Shown here: one piece after another, positions 51,701 to 62,579 of the stretch
Layout: each line of letters opens with the position of its first letter
How positions within the stretch are numbered: the first letter of the stretch is position 1
Assembly: GCF_964355755.1 (NCBI RefSeq)
Contig: NC_092673.1
Coordinates: 18,359,001 to 18,423,000, forward strand
Origin: Antedon mediterranea
Taxonomy: Eukaryota; Echinodermata; Crinoidea; Comatulida; Antedonidae
Direction: 5' to 3'
DNA length: 64,000 nucleotides
Position numbers and translations under genes: made by a program
The notes under the pieces: generated by a model
What the model saw: the letters and a program-made list of their open reading frames with translations, nothing else
What the model was told of the DNA's origin: nothing
Database searches by the model: none

Positions 51701-54700
51701 TGGGGGTATAACCTGCATGCACTGATTAACAACATTAGGCTAAAAATAATAATATAAATACACACTGATGATGGAGGTATAACCTGCATGCACTGATTAA
51801 CCACATTAGGCTAAAAATAATAATATAAATACAAACTGATGATGGAGGTATAACCTGCATGCACTGATTAACCACATTAGGCTAAAAATAATAATATAAA
51901 TACACACTGATGATGGGGGTATAACCTGCATGCACTGATTAACCACATTAGGCTAAAAATAATAATATAAATAAATCAAAGCTTAGCAGAATCTAAATGA
52001 AGCATACAAAACATGATATTGTGAAAAATGTTACAATTAGAGAAAAAGTAAAGACTTACAATAAACCAAATAAAAAACTAAATAGTTAATATGATTTATG
52101 AACTGATTTAAAGTGTACAGTTACCTATCAAATAACATAAATCTTTAATTTTCTCAATGAAAAATCTTCATAATAGTAACCTACAATAATAATAATATCC
52201 TGGATTTATATAGCGCCTAATGTTGTTAAACCTCTAAGCGCTGAACATTTTCCTGATCAAACACCTATGGAAACATTCTCCCATAACGCAGCTAGTAATA
52301 AGCGCAAAGTTGTGTCTTGATCTAAGCGGGTTCCCAATTATACACCTGGATGGAGAGAGGCAAACGTAAGTAAAGTATCTTGCCTAAGGATACAAGCAAT
52401 GCAGCGAGAGTTGGATTCGAAACTCGATCTCACGATCAGCAGTCCAACGTCCTTACAATGTTGTTAACATTTTTATGACCTTAAAACAAATATAAATTGC
52501 TCATTATTACTGTATGTACTTTAACTAGATAACGATTGACAATAGTCTAATTAATTGTAAATACGAAATAAAATGGGACATGCTACATTGACTATTAATA
52601 AAATAACAAATTAAAAAAGGTTTATGTTAAAAATAGAATCTGATTTCAATAAAAAAGGATTATTAATTGTTAATAACCTGCTCCCGGCCTTTACTTACAG
52701 TACTTTACAACAAAATACTTCTGTCAGTCTTATCACATACAGTATGAATATGGGCTTAAAAGAGATCCTTTTCCAAACAAACATTTTGCACAAAAGGAAG
52801 AAAAATGTTTAGTTTAGTAAAAATGTTTGAGCAATGCAATTTCAAAAAGAAATTTAATATGAAATTATTCTTTTCAAACAGTGCCGTATCTTATCTTATG
52901 ACTTTTTGGAAAAAATGATTCTATTAAAGTTGCCAGTTAAAATTTGATATACTGGTAATTAAGTGCCCACAGATGGTTCTCGAATAAATAAACTTCAGTA
53001 AATAACTGAAAATTGTCTAAGTCGCACTGTACACAAAGCAAATAAATACAGATATGTTGGAATTTATGTAGTCAAATATAATTGTCATCCTGAGAATTAC
53101 CTTAATTTTGTTTATTGCATGGTATTGTTCACCAAATTCCTGTCTTGGTACATTTGATGATGGGATGGTATCGGGCTTCATGATATGATATGATTTTCAT
53201 CAAGGCAAATGGTTTAAATTAAATTTGTTATCGTTAATATCTAACTTAACTTAATTATGATATTGGTTTCATTGGGTGTTAAAAATCAGTACTGAAAGGA
53301 TGTACCAACTTTCTCTACCATATTCTATTTTGTTCTCATTATTATTATTATTGACCACATTATTTAGCAGTAATTCTTGCTATGGTTTGGGTTGACAAAA
53401 AAACCCCATTTTCACATAATGTCTGTTGTCAATATTATACACCAGCAACATTGCGAAAGAAAGATGGTGACACTCCATTACATGCATATTTGTATATGTA
53501 TTCAGTACCTACCTTAGAAATAGTAACATGTCTCACACAGCGTGGTTCAGTAACATGGAAAAATAAGGCAGTGTACATGAATAATAACTTACATTAAGTA
53601 ATAGGCTAAAGTAAGCCCATTAACAAAAATCAAATTTTATTAAAAGAAACCAAATTAAAATAATAACTAAACAGTTATATGATTTATGATAACTGATTTA
53701 AAGTATACAGTTATCCATCATATAACATTTATCTTTTTTCTTAATGAACAAAAACAATCTACTTGTAATTTTTTATACTAGATGGTACGCTCGCTTCGCT
53801 CGCGTACCATCTAGTTCGTGCCCACAGATGGTTCTCGAATACATAGTAATTTCAGCGTAAAAAAAATGGCGATTTCAAATGTACGTACGGCAGGACTATA
53901 AAACATTGTCGTTTACAGAAACAAATAGACACAGTGATTTATGTAGTCAACCACAATTAGCACCTAGAAACTTGTCACAAAATGAGTTCAAATTTGTTAT
54001 TTGGACTCATTTAAACAAACCCAATTTTGTATCTATTAGAGTTTAGGGTTTTGTATTATATCTAACATTAGAGTTGAGCGGTGGGGATGAGGATAGGTAC
54101 AAAGAGGAAAAATGTTTTAATATATTCTTTATATTAAATTATTCTTTATATTTCTTTATTATCCACTCAGTAACGAAATATTTTTTTATAGGCCCATAAA
54201 TAATATGCCACTAAATAGAGTAAAACATTTCCGATTTAATGCTTTATTAAAACTGTCACTGTCTCATGGTCGATTGAAATACTGTAGTAAAGTACCTTTA
54301 AAGACCACTAATACGTTTATATTTTAATTATTAATTAATACAAATGTTGAGAAACAACTGACAGTATTAAAGTATTATATTATTATGTGTTTATAATCTA
54401 AAAGTAGGGGCTACCCACACTCACAGTGATAAAGTTTATTAGTATATTTGTTTAATATTATATCTAACAGTACCAACACACTTTTGATTCAAATGGCGAT
54501 CAAACGTGGTTAATACCTATTTGCAGTATTGTATAGCATTACAATACTATTTCTGTTTATTCTCCAAGGGTCTATAAATTGACCTACTTGTGTTAAACCA
54601 TGGAGGTATGCAAGTATGGTTAAACCAAATAATTTGGAATGTTCCATTCATCGCAAATCAATACATTTGTATAAACGTATATTAAATCTATCAAAATAGT

Positions 54701-57700
54701 ATTTTTTAAAGAAAATCGGCCTGTCTTCAACATTATGATGCTGTACTCGAGCTGTTCAACCGGTTTTCAGCCATTAAAAACAATTATCGTAGGAGGAGAT
54801 AGGAAAATGCGAAGCATCCTCGCATTATCGTCTGCGGGTATTTTTCAAGACGGACATCCATTAGACAGTGTATACCACGATCGAAAAACACCCCTATTTG
54901 GGGCAAATCGTTGAACCTAAATTCGTTTTAATCGTCAATAACTAATTATCGAACTCAATTTAATTATTAAACAGGGTTACATCAGGTGGTTAAAATCAGT
55001 ACCGAAAGTACGAACCAACTTTATATACCATCGAGTAAACATTCTAGAAATAACGCGCGATTTACCAAATTTTGCCCTTACGTAAATTTATATATAGATT
55101 CAGGTGAATCAGTATAATTTTGTTTAAATATTTTTGACCGTAAAACAAATATAAATTGCTCATATGTAGCTGTAAAGATAACAATGATTGACAATGGTCT
55201 AATTAATTGTAAAGATGAAATAAAATGGGACTACATTGATTAATAATAAAATAACAAATAAAAAAGGTTTATGTTACAAAAAATTAATAGAATCTGATTT
55301 TATTAACAAATAATTATTAATTAATAACCTGCTCCCTCTCTTACCTTACAAAAAAATGCTTTCCTTTCCAGGATGGTAACACTCCATTACATTCATATCT
55401 GAGGATTGAATATACACAACCTACCTTAGAAATAGTGACGTGTAATGATAATTATGATTATTTACCACAATATTTAGCAGCAATTGTTGTTGTTTGTATT
55501 GAAAAAAAAAACAAACAATTTCACATAATGTCTGTTGTCAGTATTTATAAACTTTATTGTGATTCCTTTCCAGTATGGTAACACTCCATTACATTACTAT
55601 CTGAGACATGAAGACCCTACCTTAGAAATAGTGACGCGTCTCATTCAGCATGGGGCACCAGTAGCATTGCAAAATAAGGTAATGTACAGGGATTTGCTAG
55701 TGTAATAGGCTAACATTCTATAGATATGCTGTGGTAAACCATTCTATTTTGTTCTACTCATTTATTAATAATGATAATTATGATTACTAGATGGTACGCT
55801 CGCTTCGCTCGCGTACCATCTAGGTCGTGCCCACAGATGGTTCTCGAATACACAGTAATTTCAGCGTAAAAAAATGCTTTTTTTAATGTACGTACTGCAG
55901 GACGATAATAGTTATTATTGTTTACAGAAACGAATAAATAGACACGATGATTTATGTATTAAACTGAAATTAGCACACTGGGAATTACTTCCGAAAGAGA
56001 AACTTGTCACAAAATGAGTCCAAATTTGTTATTTGGACTCATTTAAACAAACCCAATTTGTGTTTTGTGTGTAACATTAGTTTTGAGGGATGGGGAAGAG
56101 GATATGGGTACAAAGAAGAACAATGTTTTAATATATTATTTATCTACTCAGTAACGAAATATGTTTTTCACTTTGATAGGCCTATAAATAATATACCACT
56201 TGATACAGTAACACATTTGCGATTTAATACTTTGTTAAAACTGTCACGGTCATAGTCCATTGAAATAGCATAGTACATGTAACGATACACGTACCACTAC
56301 AACGTTTATATTCTTTGTAATTATTAATTAATACAAACGTTGAGAAGCAACTGTCAGTAGTACAGTTTATTTGTATATTGTACGTTTTATATAACAGTAG
56401 GGCCTACTCACAGGCCTATAAATAATATACCACTTGATACATTAACACATTTGCGACTTAATACTTTGTTAAAACTGTCACTGTCATAGTCCATTGAAAT
56501 AGCATAGTACATGTAACGATACACGTACCACTACAACGTTTATATTCTTTGTAATTATTAATTAATACAAACGTTGAGAAGCAACTGTCAGTACTACAGT
56601 TTATTTGTATATTGTACGTTTTATATAACAGTAGGGCCTACTCATAGGCCTATAAATAATATACCACTTGATACAGTAACACATTTGCGACTTAATACTT
56701 TGTTAAAACTGTCACTGTTATAGTCCATTGAAATAGCATAGTACATGTAACGATACACGTACCACTACAACGTTTATATTCTTTGTAATTATTAATTAAT
56801 ACAAACGCTGAGAAGCAACTGTCAGTACTACAGTTTATTTGTATATTGTACGTTCTATATAACAGTAGGGCACTCACAGTAATACGTTTATTTGTACATG
56901 ATTGTGTTATACATCTAACAGTACCCACACTCACATTAAATTCAATGGCGACCACAAATGTTAATACGTATTTACAGTAATGTCCAAGTATTGCAATACT
57001 TATCTATATATAGGTTTTAGGTTAATTCCCCACGGGCCAATAAATTTACCTACAGCTGGTGGTACTTGTGTTAAAGCAAAGAGTTATTATTGGAATGTTC
57101 CATTCATCGGAAATCAATACATTTGTATAAATGTATATTAAATCTATCAAAATAGTATGTTTTTAAGAAAATAGGTCTGTCTTCAACATTATGATGCTGT
57201 ACTCGAGCTGTTCAACCGGTTTTCATCCATTAAAAACAATTATCGTAGGAGGAGATAGGAAAATGCGAAGCATCCTCGTATTATTGTATGCGGGTATTTT
57301 TCAAGATAGACATGCATTGGACAGTGTATACCACGATCGGAAAACACCCCTATTTGGGGCAAATCGTTGAACCTAAATTCGTTTTAATCGTCAATAACTA
57401 ATTATCGAACTCCATTTAATTAGTAAACAGGGTTACATCAGGTGGTTAAAATCAGTATCGAAAGTACGAACCATCTTTATATACCATCGAGTAAACATTC
57501 TAGAAGTAAGGCGCGATTTACCGAATTTTGCCCTTACGTAAATTTATATATAGATTTACCACAATATTTAGTAGCAATTGTTGTTGTTTGTATTGAAAAA
57601 AAAACAAACAATTTCACATAATGTCTGTTGTCAGTATTTATAAACTTTATTATGATTCCTTTCCAGTATGGTGACACTCCATTACATTCATATCTGAAAC

Positions 57701-60700
57701 ATGAAGACCCTACCTTAGAAATAGTGACTTGTCTCATTCAGCATGGGGCACCAGTAGCATTGCAAAATAAGGTAAATGTACAGGGATTTGCTAGTGTAAT
57801 AGGCTAACATTCTATAGATATGCTGTGGTAAACCATTCTATTTTGTTCTACTCATTTATTAATAATGATAATTATGATTATTTACCACAATATTTAGCAG
57901 CAATTGTTGTTGTTTGTATTGAAAAAAAAAACAAACAATTTCACATAATGTCTGTTGTCAGTATTTATAAACTTTATTGTGATTCCTTTCCAGTATGGTG
58001 ACACTCCATTACATTACTATCTGAGACATGAAGACCCTACCTTAGAAATAGTGACGTGTCTCATTCAGCATGGGGCACCAGTAGCATTGCAAAATAAGGT
58101 AATGTACAGGGATTTGCTAGTGTAATAGGCTAACATTCTATAGATATGCTGTGGTAAACCATTCTATTTTGTTCTACTCATTTATTAATAATGATAATTA
58201 TGATTATTTACCACAATATTTAGCAGCAATTGTTGTTGTTTGTATTGACAAAAAACAAACAATTTCACATAATGTCTGTTGTCAGTATTTATAAACTTCA
58301 TTATGATTCCTTTCCAGGATGGTGACACTCCATTACATTCATATCTGTGGAGTGGATATACTGCACCTACCTTAGAAATAGTGACTTGTCTCATTCAGCA
58401 TGAGGCACCAGTAGCATTGCAAAATAAGGTAAATGTACAGGGATTTGCTAGTGTAATAGGCTAACATTCTATAGATATGCTGTGGTAAACCATTCTATTT
58501 TGTTCTACTCATTTATTAATAATGATAATTATGATTATTTACCACAATATTTAGCAGCAATTGTTGTTGTTTGTATTGAAAAAAAACAAACAATTTCACA
58601 TAATGTCTGTTGTCAGTATTTATAAACTTCATTATGATTCCTTTCCAGGATGGTGACACTCTATTACATTCATATCTGTGGAGTGTACGTACACCTACCT
58701 TAGAAATAGTGACGTGTTTCATTCAGCATGGGGCACCAGTAGCATTGCAAAATAAGGTAAATGTACAGGGATTTGCTAGTGTAATAGGCTAACATTGTAT
58801 AGATATGCTGTGGTAAACCATTCTATTTTGTTCTACTCATTTATTAATAATGATAATTATGATTATTTACCACAATATTTAGTAGCAATTGTTGTTGTTT
58901 GTATTGAAAAAAAACAAACAATTTCACATAATGTCTGTTGTCAGTATTTATAAACTTCATTATGATTCCTTTCCAGGATGGTGACACTCTATTACATTCA
59001 TATCTGTGGAGTGTACGTACACCTACCTTAGAAATAGTGACGTGTCTCATTCAGCATGGGACACCAGTAGCATTGCAAAATAAGGTATTGTACAGGGATT
59101 TGCTAGTGTAATAGGCTAACATTCTATAGATATGCTGTGGTAAACCATTCTATTTTGTTCTACTCATTTATTAATAATGATAATTATGATTATTTACCAC
59201 AATATTTAGCAGCAATTGTTGTTGTTTGTATTGAAAAAAAAAACAAACAATTTCACATAATGTCTGTTGTCAGTATTTATAAACTTTATTGTGATTCCTT
59301 TCCAGTATGGTAACACTCCATTACATTACTATCTGAGACATGAAGACCCTACCTTAGAAATAGTGACGTGTCTCATTCAGCATGGGGCACCATTAGCATT
59401 GCAAAATAAGGTAAATGTACGGGGATTTGCTGGTGTAATAGGCTAACATTCTATAGATATGCTGTGGTAAACCATTCTATTTTGTTCTACTCATTTATTA
59501 ATAATGATAATTATGATTATTTACCACAATATTTAGTAGCAATTGTTGTTGTTTGTATTGACAAAAAACAAACAATTTCACATAATGTCTGTTGTCAGTA
59601 TTTATAAACTTTATTATGATTCCTTTCCAGAATGGTGACACTCCATTACATTCATATCTGAGACATGAAGACCCTACCTTAGAAATAGTGACTTGTCTCA
59701 TTCAGCATGGGGTACCAGTAGCATTGCAAAATAAGGTAAATGTACAGAGATTTGCTAGTGTAATAAGCTAACATTGTATAGATCTGATGAAGTGAACCAT
59801 TCAGCAGTAATTGTTGTTGTTTGTATTTACCAAAAAAAAAAACAATTTCACATAATGTCTGTTGTCAGTATTTATAAACTTCAGTATGATTCCTTTCCAG
59901 GATGGTGACACTCCATTACATATATATCTGAGGAGTAGTTTTGTTTTGATTTAGATATTCATTTATAAGTCAACTATAATTGTAATGTGTTGTTGTTGTT
60001 TTAATATTTCATTTGTATCTGGAAGTATCCAAATATTATTTGCTTTGAAAGTTTATAGTAAAACTATTTGTTGTTTTATATTATGGCTCAAACATTTTAC
60101 CTACTGTTCCAAAGTAAACTTTTATTCAATTTATCTCTCTCTCTCTCTCTCCTCTCTCCTCCATCTTTCAATGTTGAAGGCGGTAGACTATAAACAGCAG
60201 CACTCAAGTTTTGGTTTGGATACAGGAGTTATAGGTGGCGCACTGTACAAATTGATGTAATTTATTAGCAAATAGTAATTTCTATTCACGTCCTAATTTA
60301 CAACCAATGTAAAAAAATAGTAAATCTACGTGTTATCACGTGATGCTCTTTCATCCAATCTCTAGATGGTAAATGTTTGAGCCATGACATGATACTGTAT
60401 GTATGTGATGCGTAATTAAAGTGTGTTATATTGTATATCAATAATTTCTCAAAAACTACTAATAACTAAACCCATTTTTTTAATAGGATGGAAATACACC
60501 TGTCTCTGTTTTAGAAAGTAACAGGCGGATAGGGGACCAGAGAAAAACTGAAATTTTAAACTTCTTTAAAAGTAAGTGAAGTTTTAATTATTAAAATTTT
60601 GGAATCAACTAGTTTTCATTACAAACGATAAAGATTTGATTTCTTGTCCCAAATGAAGAAGAATGTCCAGATAAAGAAAATTAACATTTATGATATCATT

Positions 60701-60746
60701 CACAGGTTCAGATGACAATAGATTAAATAATCCACTGGGATTGTAG
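48787..60746 (+). CDS. Ankyrin-repeat protein with tandemly amplified repeat exons (whole gene, exons joined)
   Basis: Proposed coding exons: 48787-48794, 49037-49133, 55574-55678, 57667-57771, 57994-58098, 58318-58428, 58649-58756, 58977-59084, 59306-59410, 59631-59735, 60487-60571 and 60706-60746. All junctions are in frame, giving about 360 residues: an N-terminal cap (MERNKLEEALWYGSN..), eight ankyrin repeats of 35-37 residues, and a closing part starting DGNTPVSVLESN and ending NNPLGL. Each middle exon encodes one repeat: (D/Y/N)-G-(D/N)-T-P-L-H, a short variable segment, then PTLEIVTCLIQHG and APVALQNK. Ankyrin repeats bind proteins, and no catalytic domain is present. Broken repeat exons at 53463, 55372 and 59901 are probably skipped. 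AATAAA at 60813 may be the poly(A) signal. Confidence 0.75.
49037..49133 (+). CDS. Ankyrin gene exon 2: N-terminal cap
   Basis: Acceptor TTTTAACAG, donor GTATTT, phase 2 to 0. Encodes NKLEEALWYGSNLQKI, then KQICKTQPDLVKSINK. This resembles the opening half of ankyrin proteins (L-x-x-A-x-x-x-G-x-L-x-x-I). Confidence 0.7.
49283..51975 (-). repeat. 71 bp minisatellite, about 38 units
   Basis: Unit: CTAAAAATAATAATATAA, ATACACACTGATGATGGA, GGTATAACCTGCATGCAC, TGATTAACCACATTAGG. It fills the intron after the cap exon. Shared rare variants show larger blocks: GGAGAGTATAACC at 49998 and 51133, and GGCTATAAATAAT at about 50107 and 51240 (spacing about 1135 bp, 16 units), plus a second block pair about 571 bp apart. 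Confidence 0.93.
51976..52184. other. Intronic AT-rich stretch
   Basis: Nothing recognised. Confidence 0.4.
52185..52463 (-). mobile_element. tRNA-derived SINE
   Basis: On the minus strand it starts with a tRNA-like head: GACGTTGGACTGCTGATC (A-box-like) and GAGTTTCGAATCC (B-box-like, 52410-52425). The body contains GCCTCTCTCCATCCAGG and ends GGCGCTATATAAATCCAGG followed by an ATT repeat. This is the usual organisation of a pol III SINE. Confidence 0.7.
52475..52690 (+). repeat. Duplicated intron segment, copy 1
   Basis: AAAACAAATATAAATTGCTC, GTCTAATTAATTGTAAA, AAAAAAGGTTTATGTTA and AATAACCTGCTCCC recur in order at 55125-55340, directly upstream of the repeat exon at 55372. Here the following exon has been lost. 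Confidence 0.75.
52965..53105 (-). mobile_element. Decayed Helitron fragment
   Basis: GTGCCCACAGATGGTTCTC, AATTTATGTAGTCAA and CCTGAGAATTAC match the internal left part of the Helitron copies. The terminal hairpin and most of the body are missing. Confidence 0.6.
53463..53567 (+). pseudogene. Ankyrin-repeat exon, probably inactive
   Basis: Open for 35 codons (DGDTPLHAYLYMYSV, PTLEIVTCLTQRG, SVTWKNK). The usual polypyrimidine acceptor is replaced by GCGAAAGAAA, and the donor position reads GCAGTG. It is the most diverged copy and is probably not spliced. Confidence 0.55.
53778..55098 (-). mobile_element. Non-autonomous Helitron, copy 2
   Basis: 1321 bp. On the plus strand it begins A|CTAGATGGTACGC and ends TTTATATATAGA|T. 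The left end has a perfect 13 bp stem (CTAGATGGTACGC / GCGTACCATCTAG) around TCGCTTCGCTC, which is the Helitron 3' hairpin read from the other strand. No ORF. Confidence 0.8.
55125..55340 (+). repeat. Duplicated intron segment, copy 2
   Basis: Pairs with 52475-52690. Confidence 0.75.
55372..55443 (+). pseudogene. Truncated ankyrin-repeat exon
   Basis: Good acceptor (CCTTTCCAG) and DGNTPLHSYLRIEYTQ then PTLEIVTC. The second half and the donor are deleted: the exon runs directly into the intron text TAATGATAATTATG, giving a stop if retained when spacing is considered. Confidence 0.65.
55574..55678 (+). CDS. Ankyrin-repeat exon A
   Basis: Acceptor CCTTTCCAG, donor GTAATG, phase 0 to 0, 35 residues. 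Variable segment YYLRHED; has VTRLIQHG where other copies have VTCLIQHG. Confidence 0.65.
55797..57554 (-). mobile_element. Non-autonomous Helitron, copy 3
   Basis: 1758 bp, same ends as copy 2. It sits in the intron text ATTATGATTA|TTTACCAC, which is uninterrupted in the neighbouring array units. The insertion is thus exactly between A and T with no target duplication. Longer than copy 2 because of an internal 3 x 234 bp tandem repeat (units from 56178, 56412 and 56646). Confidence 0.9.
56178..56880. repeat. 3 x 234 bp tandem repeat inside Helitron copy 3
   Basis: AGGCCTATAAATAATATACC starts the units at 56178, 56412 and 56646; they are nearly identical. Confidence 0.88.
57667..57771 (+). 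CDS. Ankyrin-repeat exon B
   Basis: Acceptor CCTTTCCAG, donor GTAAAT, 35 residues, phase 0 to 0. Starts YGDTPLHSYLKHED. Confidence 0.8.
57994..58098 (+). CDS. Ankyrin-repeat exon C
   Basis: Same signals, 35 residues. Starts YGDTPLHYYLRHED. Donor GTAATG. Confidence 0.8.
58318..58428 (+). CDS. Ankyrin-repeat exon D
   Basis: 37 residues, two codons longer in the variable segment. Starts DGDTPLHSYLWSGYTA; has QHEAPVA where others have QHGAPVA. Confidence 0.8.
58649..58756 (+). CDS. Ankyrin-repeat exon E
   Basis: 36 residues, variable segment SYLWSVRT. Starts DGDTLLH; VTCFIQHG where most copies have VTCLIQHG. Confidence 0.8.
58977..59084 (+). CDS. Ankyrin-repeat exon F
   Basis: 36 residues, nearly identical to exon E (SYLWSVRT). 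Has HGTPVA where most copies have HGAPVA. Donor GTATTG. Confidence 0.8.
59306..59410 (+). CDS. Ankyrin-repeat exon G
   Basis: 35 residues, starts YGNTPLHYYLRHED; has HGAPLA where most copies have HGAPVA. Its first half is identical to that of exon A (55574). Confidence 0.8.
59631..59735 (+). CDS. Ankyrin-repeat exon H
   Basis: 35 residues, starts NGDTPLHSYLRHED, with HGVPVA. Donor GTAAAT. Confidence 0.8.
59901..59954 (+). pseudogene. Truncated ankyrin-repeat exon at the array end
   Basis: Good acceptor, DGDTPLHIYLRSSF, then the exon is cut off and meets TAG at 59952. If included it would end the protein early. It probably marks the edge of the tandem duplication. Confidence 0.6.
60487..60571 (+). 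CDS. Ankyrin gene penultimate exon: C-terminal cap
   Basis: Acceptor TTTTTAATAG, donor GTAAGT, phase 0 to 1. Encodes DGNTPVSVLESNRRIG then DQRKTEILNFFK, a half-repeat cap. Confidence 0.75.
60706..60746 (+). CDS. Ankyrin gene last coding exon
   Basis: Acceptor ATTCACAG, phase 1 (A|GT). Encodes SSDDNRLNNPLGL and TAG at 60744-60746. Confidence 0.7.
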
Positions 60747-60812
60747 TAAACATGGAAGTTGTGATATGTTGCAAGATGTAAAAACCTTATTTTTTATGAT
60801 TTGAACATTGCA

Positions 60813-60818
60813 AATAAA
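60813..60818 (+). terminator. Possible polyadenylation signal of the ankyrin gene
   Basis: AATAAA 67 bp after the stop codon. Confidence 0.45.
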
Positions 60819-60954
60819 TTAGAAAAATTATTTTGCCATTACGATAAAAATACACAAAAATGCAAACTTTAAAATTCCTTTGAATTAACAATATTGAATA
60901 AATTAGGCCACACTTTTTTTTTATGGAACGTCATTTTTCACATCGAATCAATCT

Positions 60955-61115
60955 CTTTATTCATCAATACATCAAAACAATTATACATAAACAAAATAAA
61001 GATGTGAAGATGAAAGGGACCTCCAAGAAACCCAAAGGGGCTTGTGATAAAAGGCCCACTATAAGCTAGTTACAAAAAAAACATACAAAAAATAAATTAA
61101 TAAAATTAATAAAAA
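60955..61115 (-). mobile_element. LINE 3' tail fragment
   Basis: On the minus strand it ends GATGAATAAAGAGATTGATT with GCCTTTTATCACAAGCCCC and GGTCCCTTTCATC upstream. This is similar in style to the 3' end of the 26112-27491 LINE (26130-26280). Confidence 0.5.
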
Positions 61116-62565
61116 TCCTGTATAGACAAATACACGGGATGCGCATTGTTAAGGAATATTTGAACTTTACTAATTGCATATAAATGTAATCTATTTTATA
61201 TATAATGGTATTATTTAAAATATGTATTCGCAATCGAGGCAAACAATTTACGATAGGAGGAGATAAATATTGAATTTAACAAGGCCATATAGATGACTGC
61301 AGTCGCTTGCTCAAGTTAGTGTTTACCAACCGACCGACATAGTGAGTTGTAGAGTGGCGTTGCACGTGACTAAAAATCTAATTTTCTTGTTAATCCCATT
61401 TTTTGTTTCGACAATGGACTCATTTTAAAGCCTGCTTTAGAATACTATTTCTCTGTATGTAAAATTAAACATCATGCATAATGTATTTTACCTTCGCTCC
61501 TACAATTGTATTATCTTATACCAGGAGCGGATCTAGTCATTTTTATTTGAACTTTATTAATTGCATATAAATGTAAAATGTAGATTTTTTTTTAGATTGT
61601 CGATATGGGACAAACAATTTTTTTTTTCTAAACGCCCGGAGATAGCAGCGTTTTGGTCGGTCGATTCTTGTCATATAATTATCTAAATATATGTTGATAC
61701 AAAGTTTGCGATACACCGTGTATATAAGTTTTAAAAAGGACTATTGAGTTTCTCGACGTTTCAATCAATATTCGTTGATCGTCCTCAGGAGAGAGAATGC
61801 AGAAAGTCCATGAAACTGGGAATATAAGTGGAATATGGTATATAAATATAGTTTGGTTTTAAAGCCTGTTTTCTTGTCGATGTAACGTTACAGCGAGTTT
61901 CGTTGATTTGAGTTGAGTTTTCAAATTGTTAAAGTTGAAAAAAATAATAACGATGATCGATCCGGATTGGTAATATTTACATGATCGTTCATAGTTCTCT
62001 TGAGCGGTAAAGTGACACGCGGACGTAAAGTGTTGCAGAACCAAGACCGGCCACGGCAGCTGTGGTCGCGTGAAAATTGAAAAAGTTATGGGTTTTGATG
62101 CTTCAATCCAGCCTAGGGCATGTTTTCGATTATTAATCTAGGCTTTACACTAAAGAAACATTAAATTAAATTGTTTTTATATTATAATTATTTTGACTTA
62201 CACTTAAACATTGTTGTGTTTTTAAAAATTCAAGAATTGTCAGCGCGTACATATTTTTTCACAAACTGTGATGACGTGATTTGTGAACTATTTGATTGGT
62301 CAGTTGAAGTTGAACTTGGTTCAATAATTAAAGATTTTAACGATTTTTAATGTTTTTACCTCATCTTCCTGTAAAATTGTTGTATGTAAATGGGTGGCGT
62401 GTCAATGACATTTAAAAGAATATACAACCCCCTAACCCCCCCCCCCCCCCCCCAATTTTCCCCTGTGTACAACTTCCCAAGCAAATAGTATAATGCAAAG
62501 CAATACATAATATTTGAGCAGTTAACTTATTGAAAAATTGAGCTCAATAATACTATAGAGTACAA
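61116..62565. other. Intergenic stretch
   Basis: No gene seen. TTTGAACTTTA..TAATTGCATATAAATGTAA occurs at 61160-61193 and again at 61549-61576. A poly-C run is at about 62437-62453. Confidence 0.45.
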
Positions 62566-62579
62566 ACAGAATAATAGAA

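Noticed and set aside
49323-51722. Several minus-strand ORFs of 66-94 codons encoding similar hydrophobic repeats
   Set aside because: They are read-throughs of the 71 bp minisatellite. The unit is not a multiple of three, there is no splice or start context, and they break wherever a unit varies.
57534-59701. Minus-strand ORFs of 67-69 codons repeated in the array
   Set aside because: They are antisense to the ankyrin exons and recur only because the array is tandem.
55574-59735. Array exons as independent short genes
   Set aside because: Each is phase 0 to 0 with strong acceptor and donor signals and no start or stop of its own, so they are internal exons of one gene.
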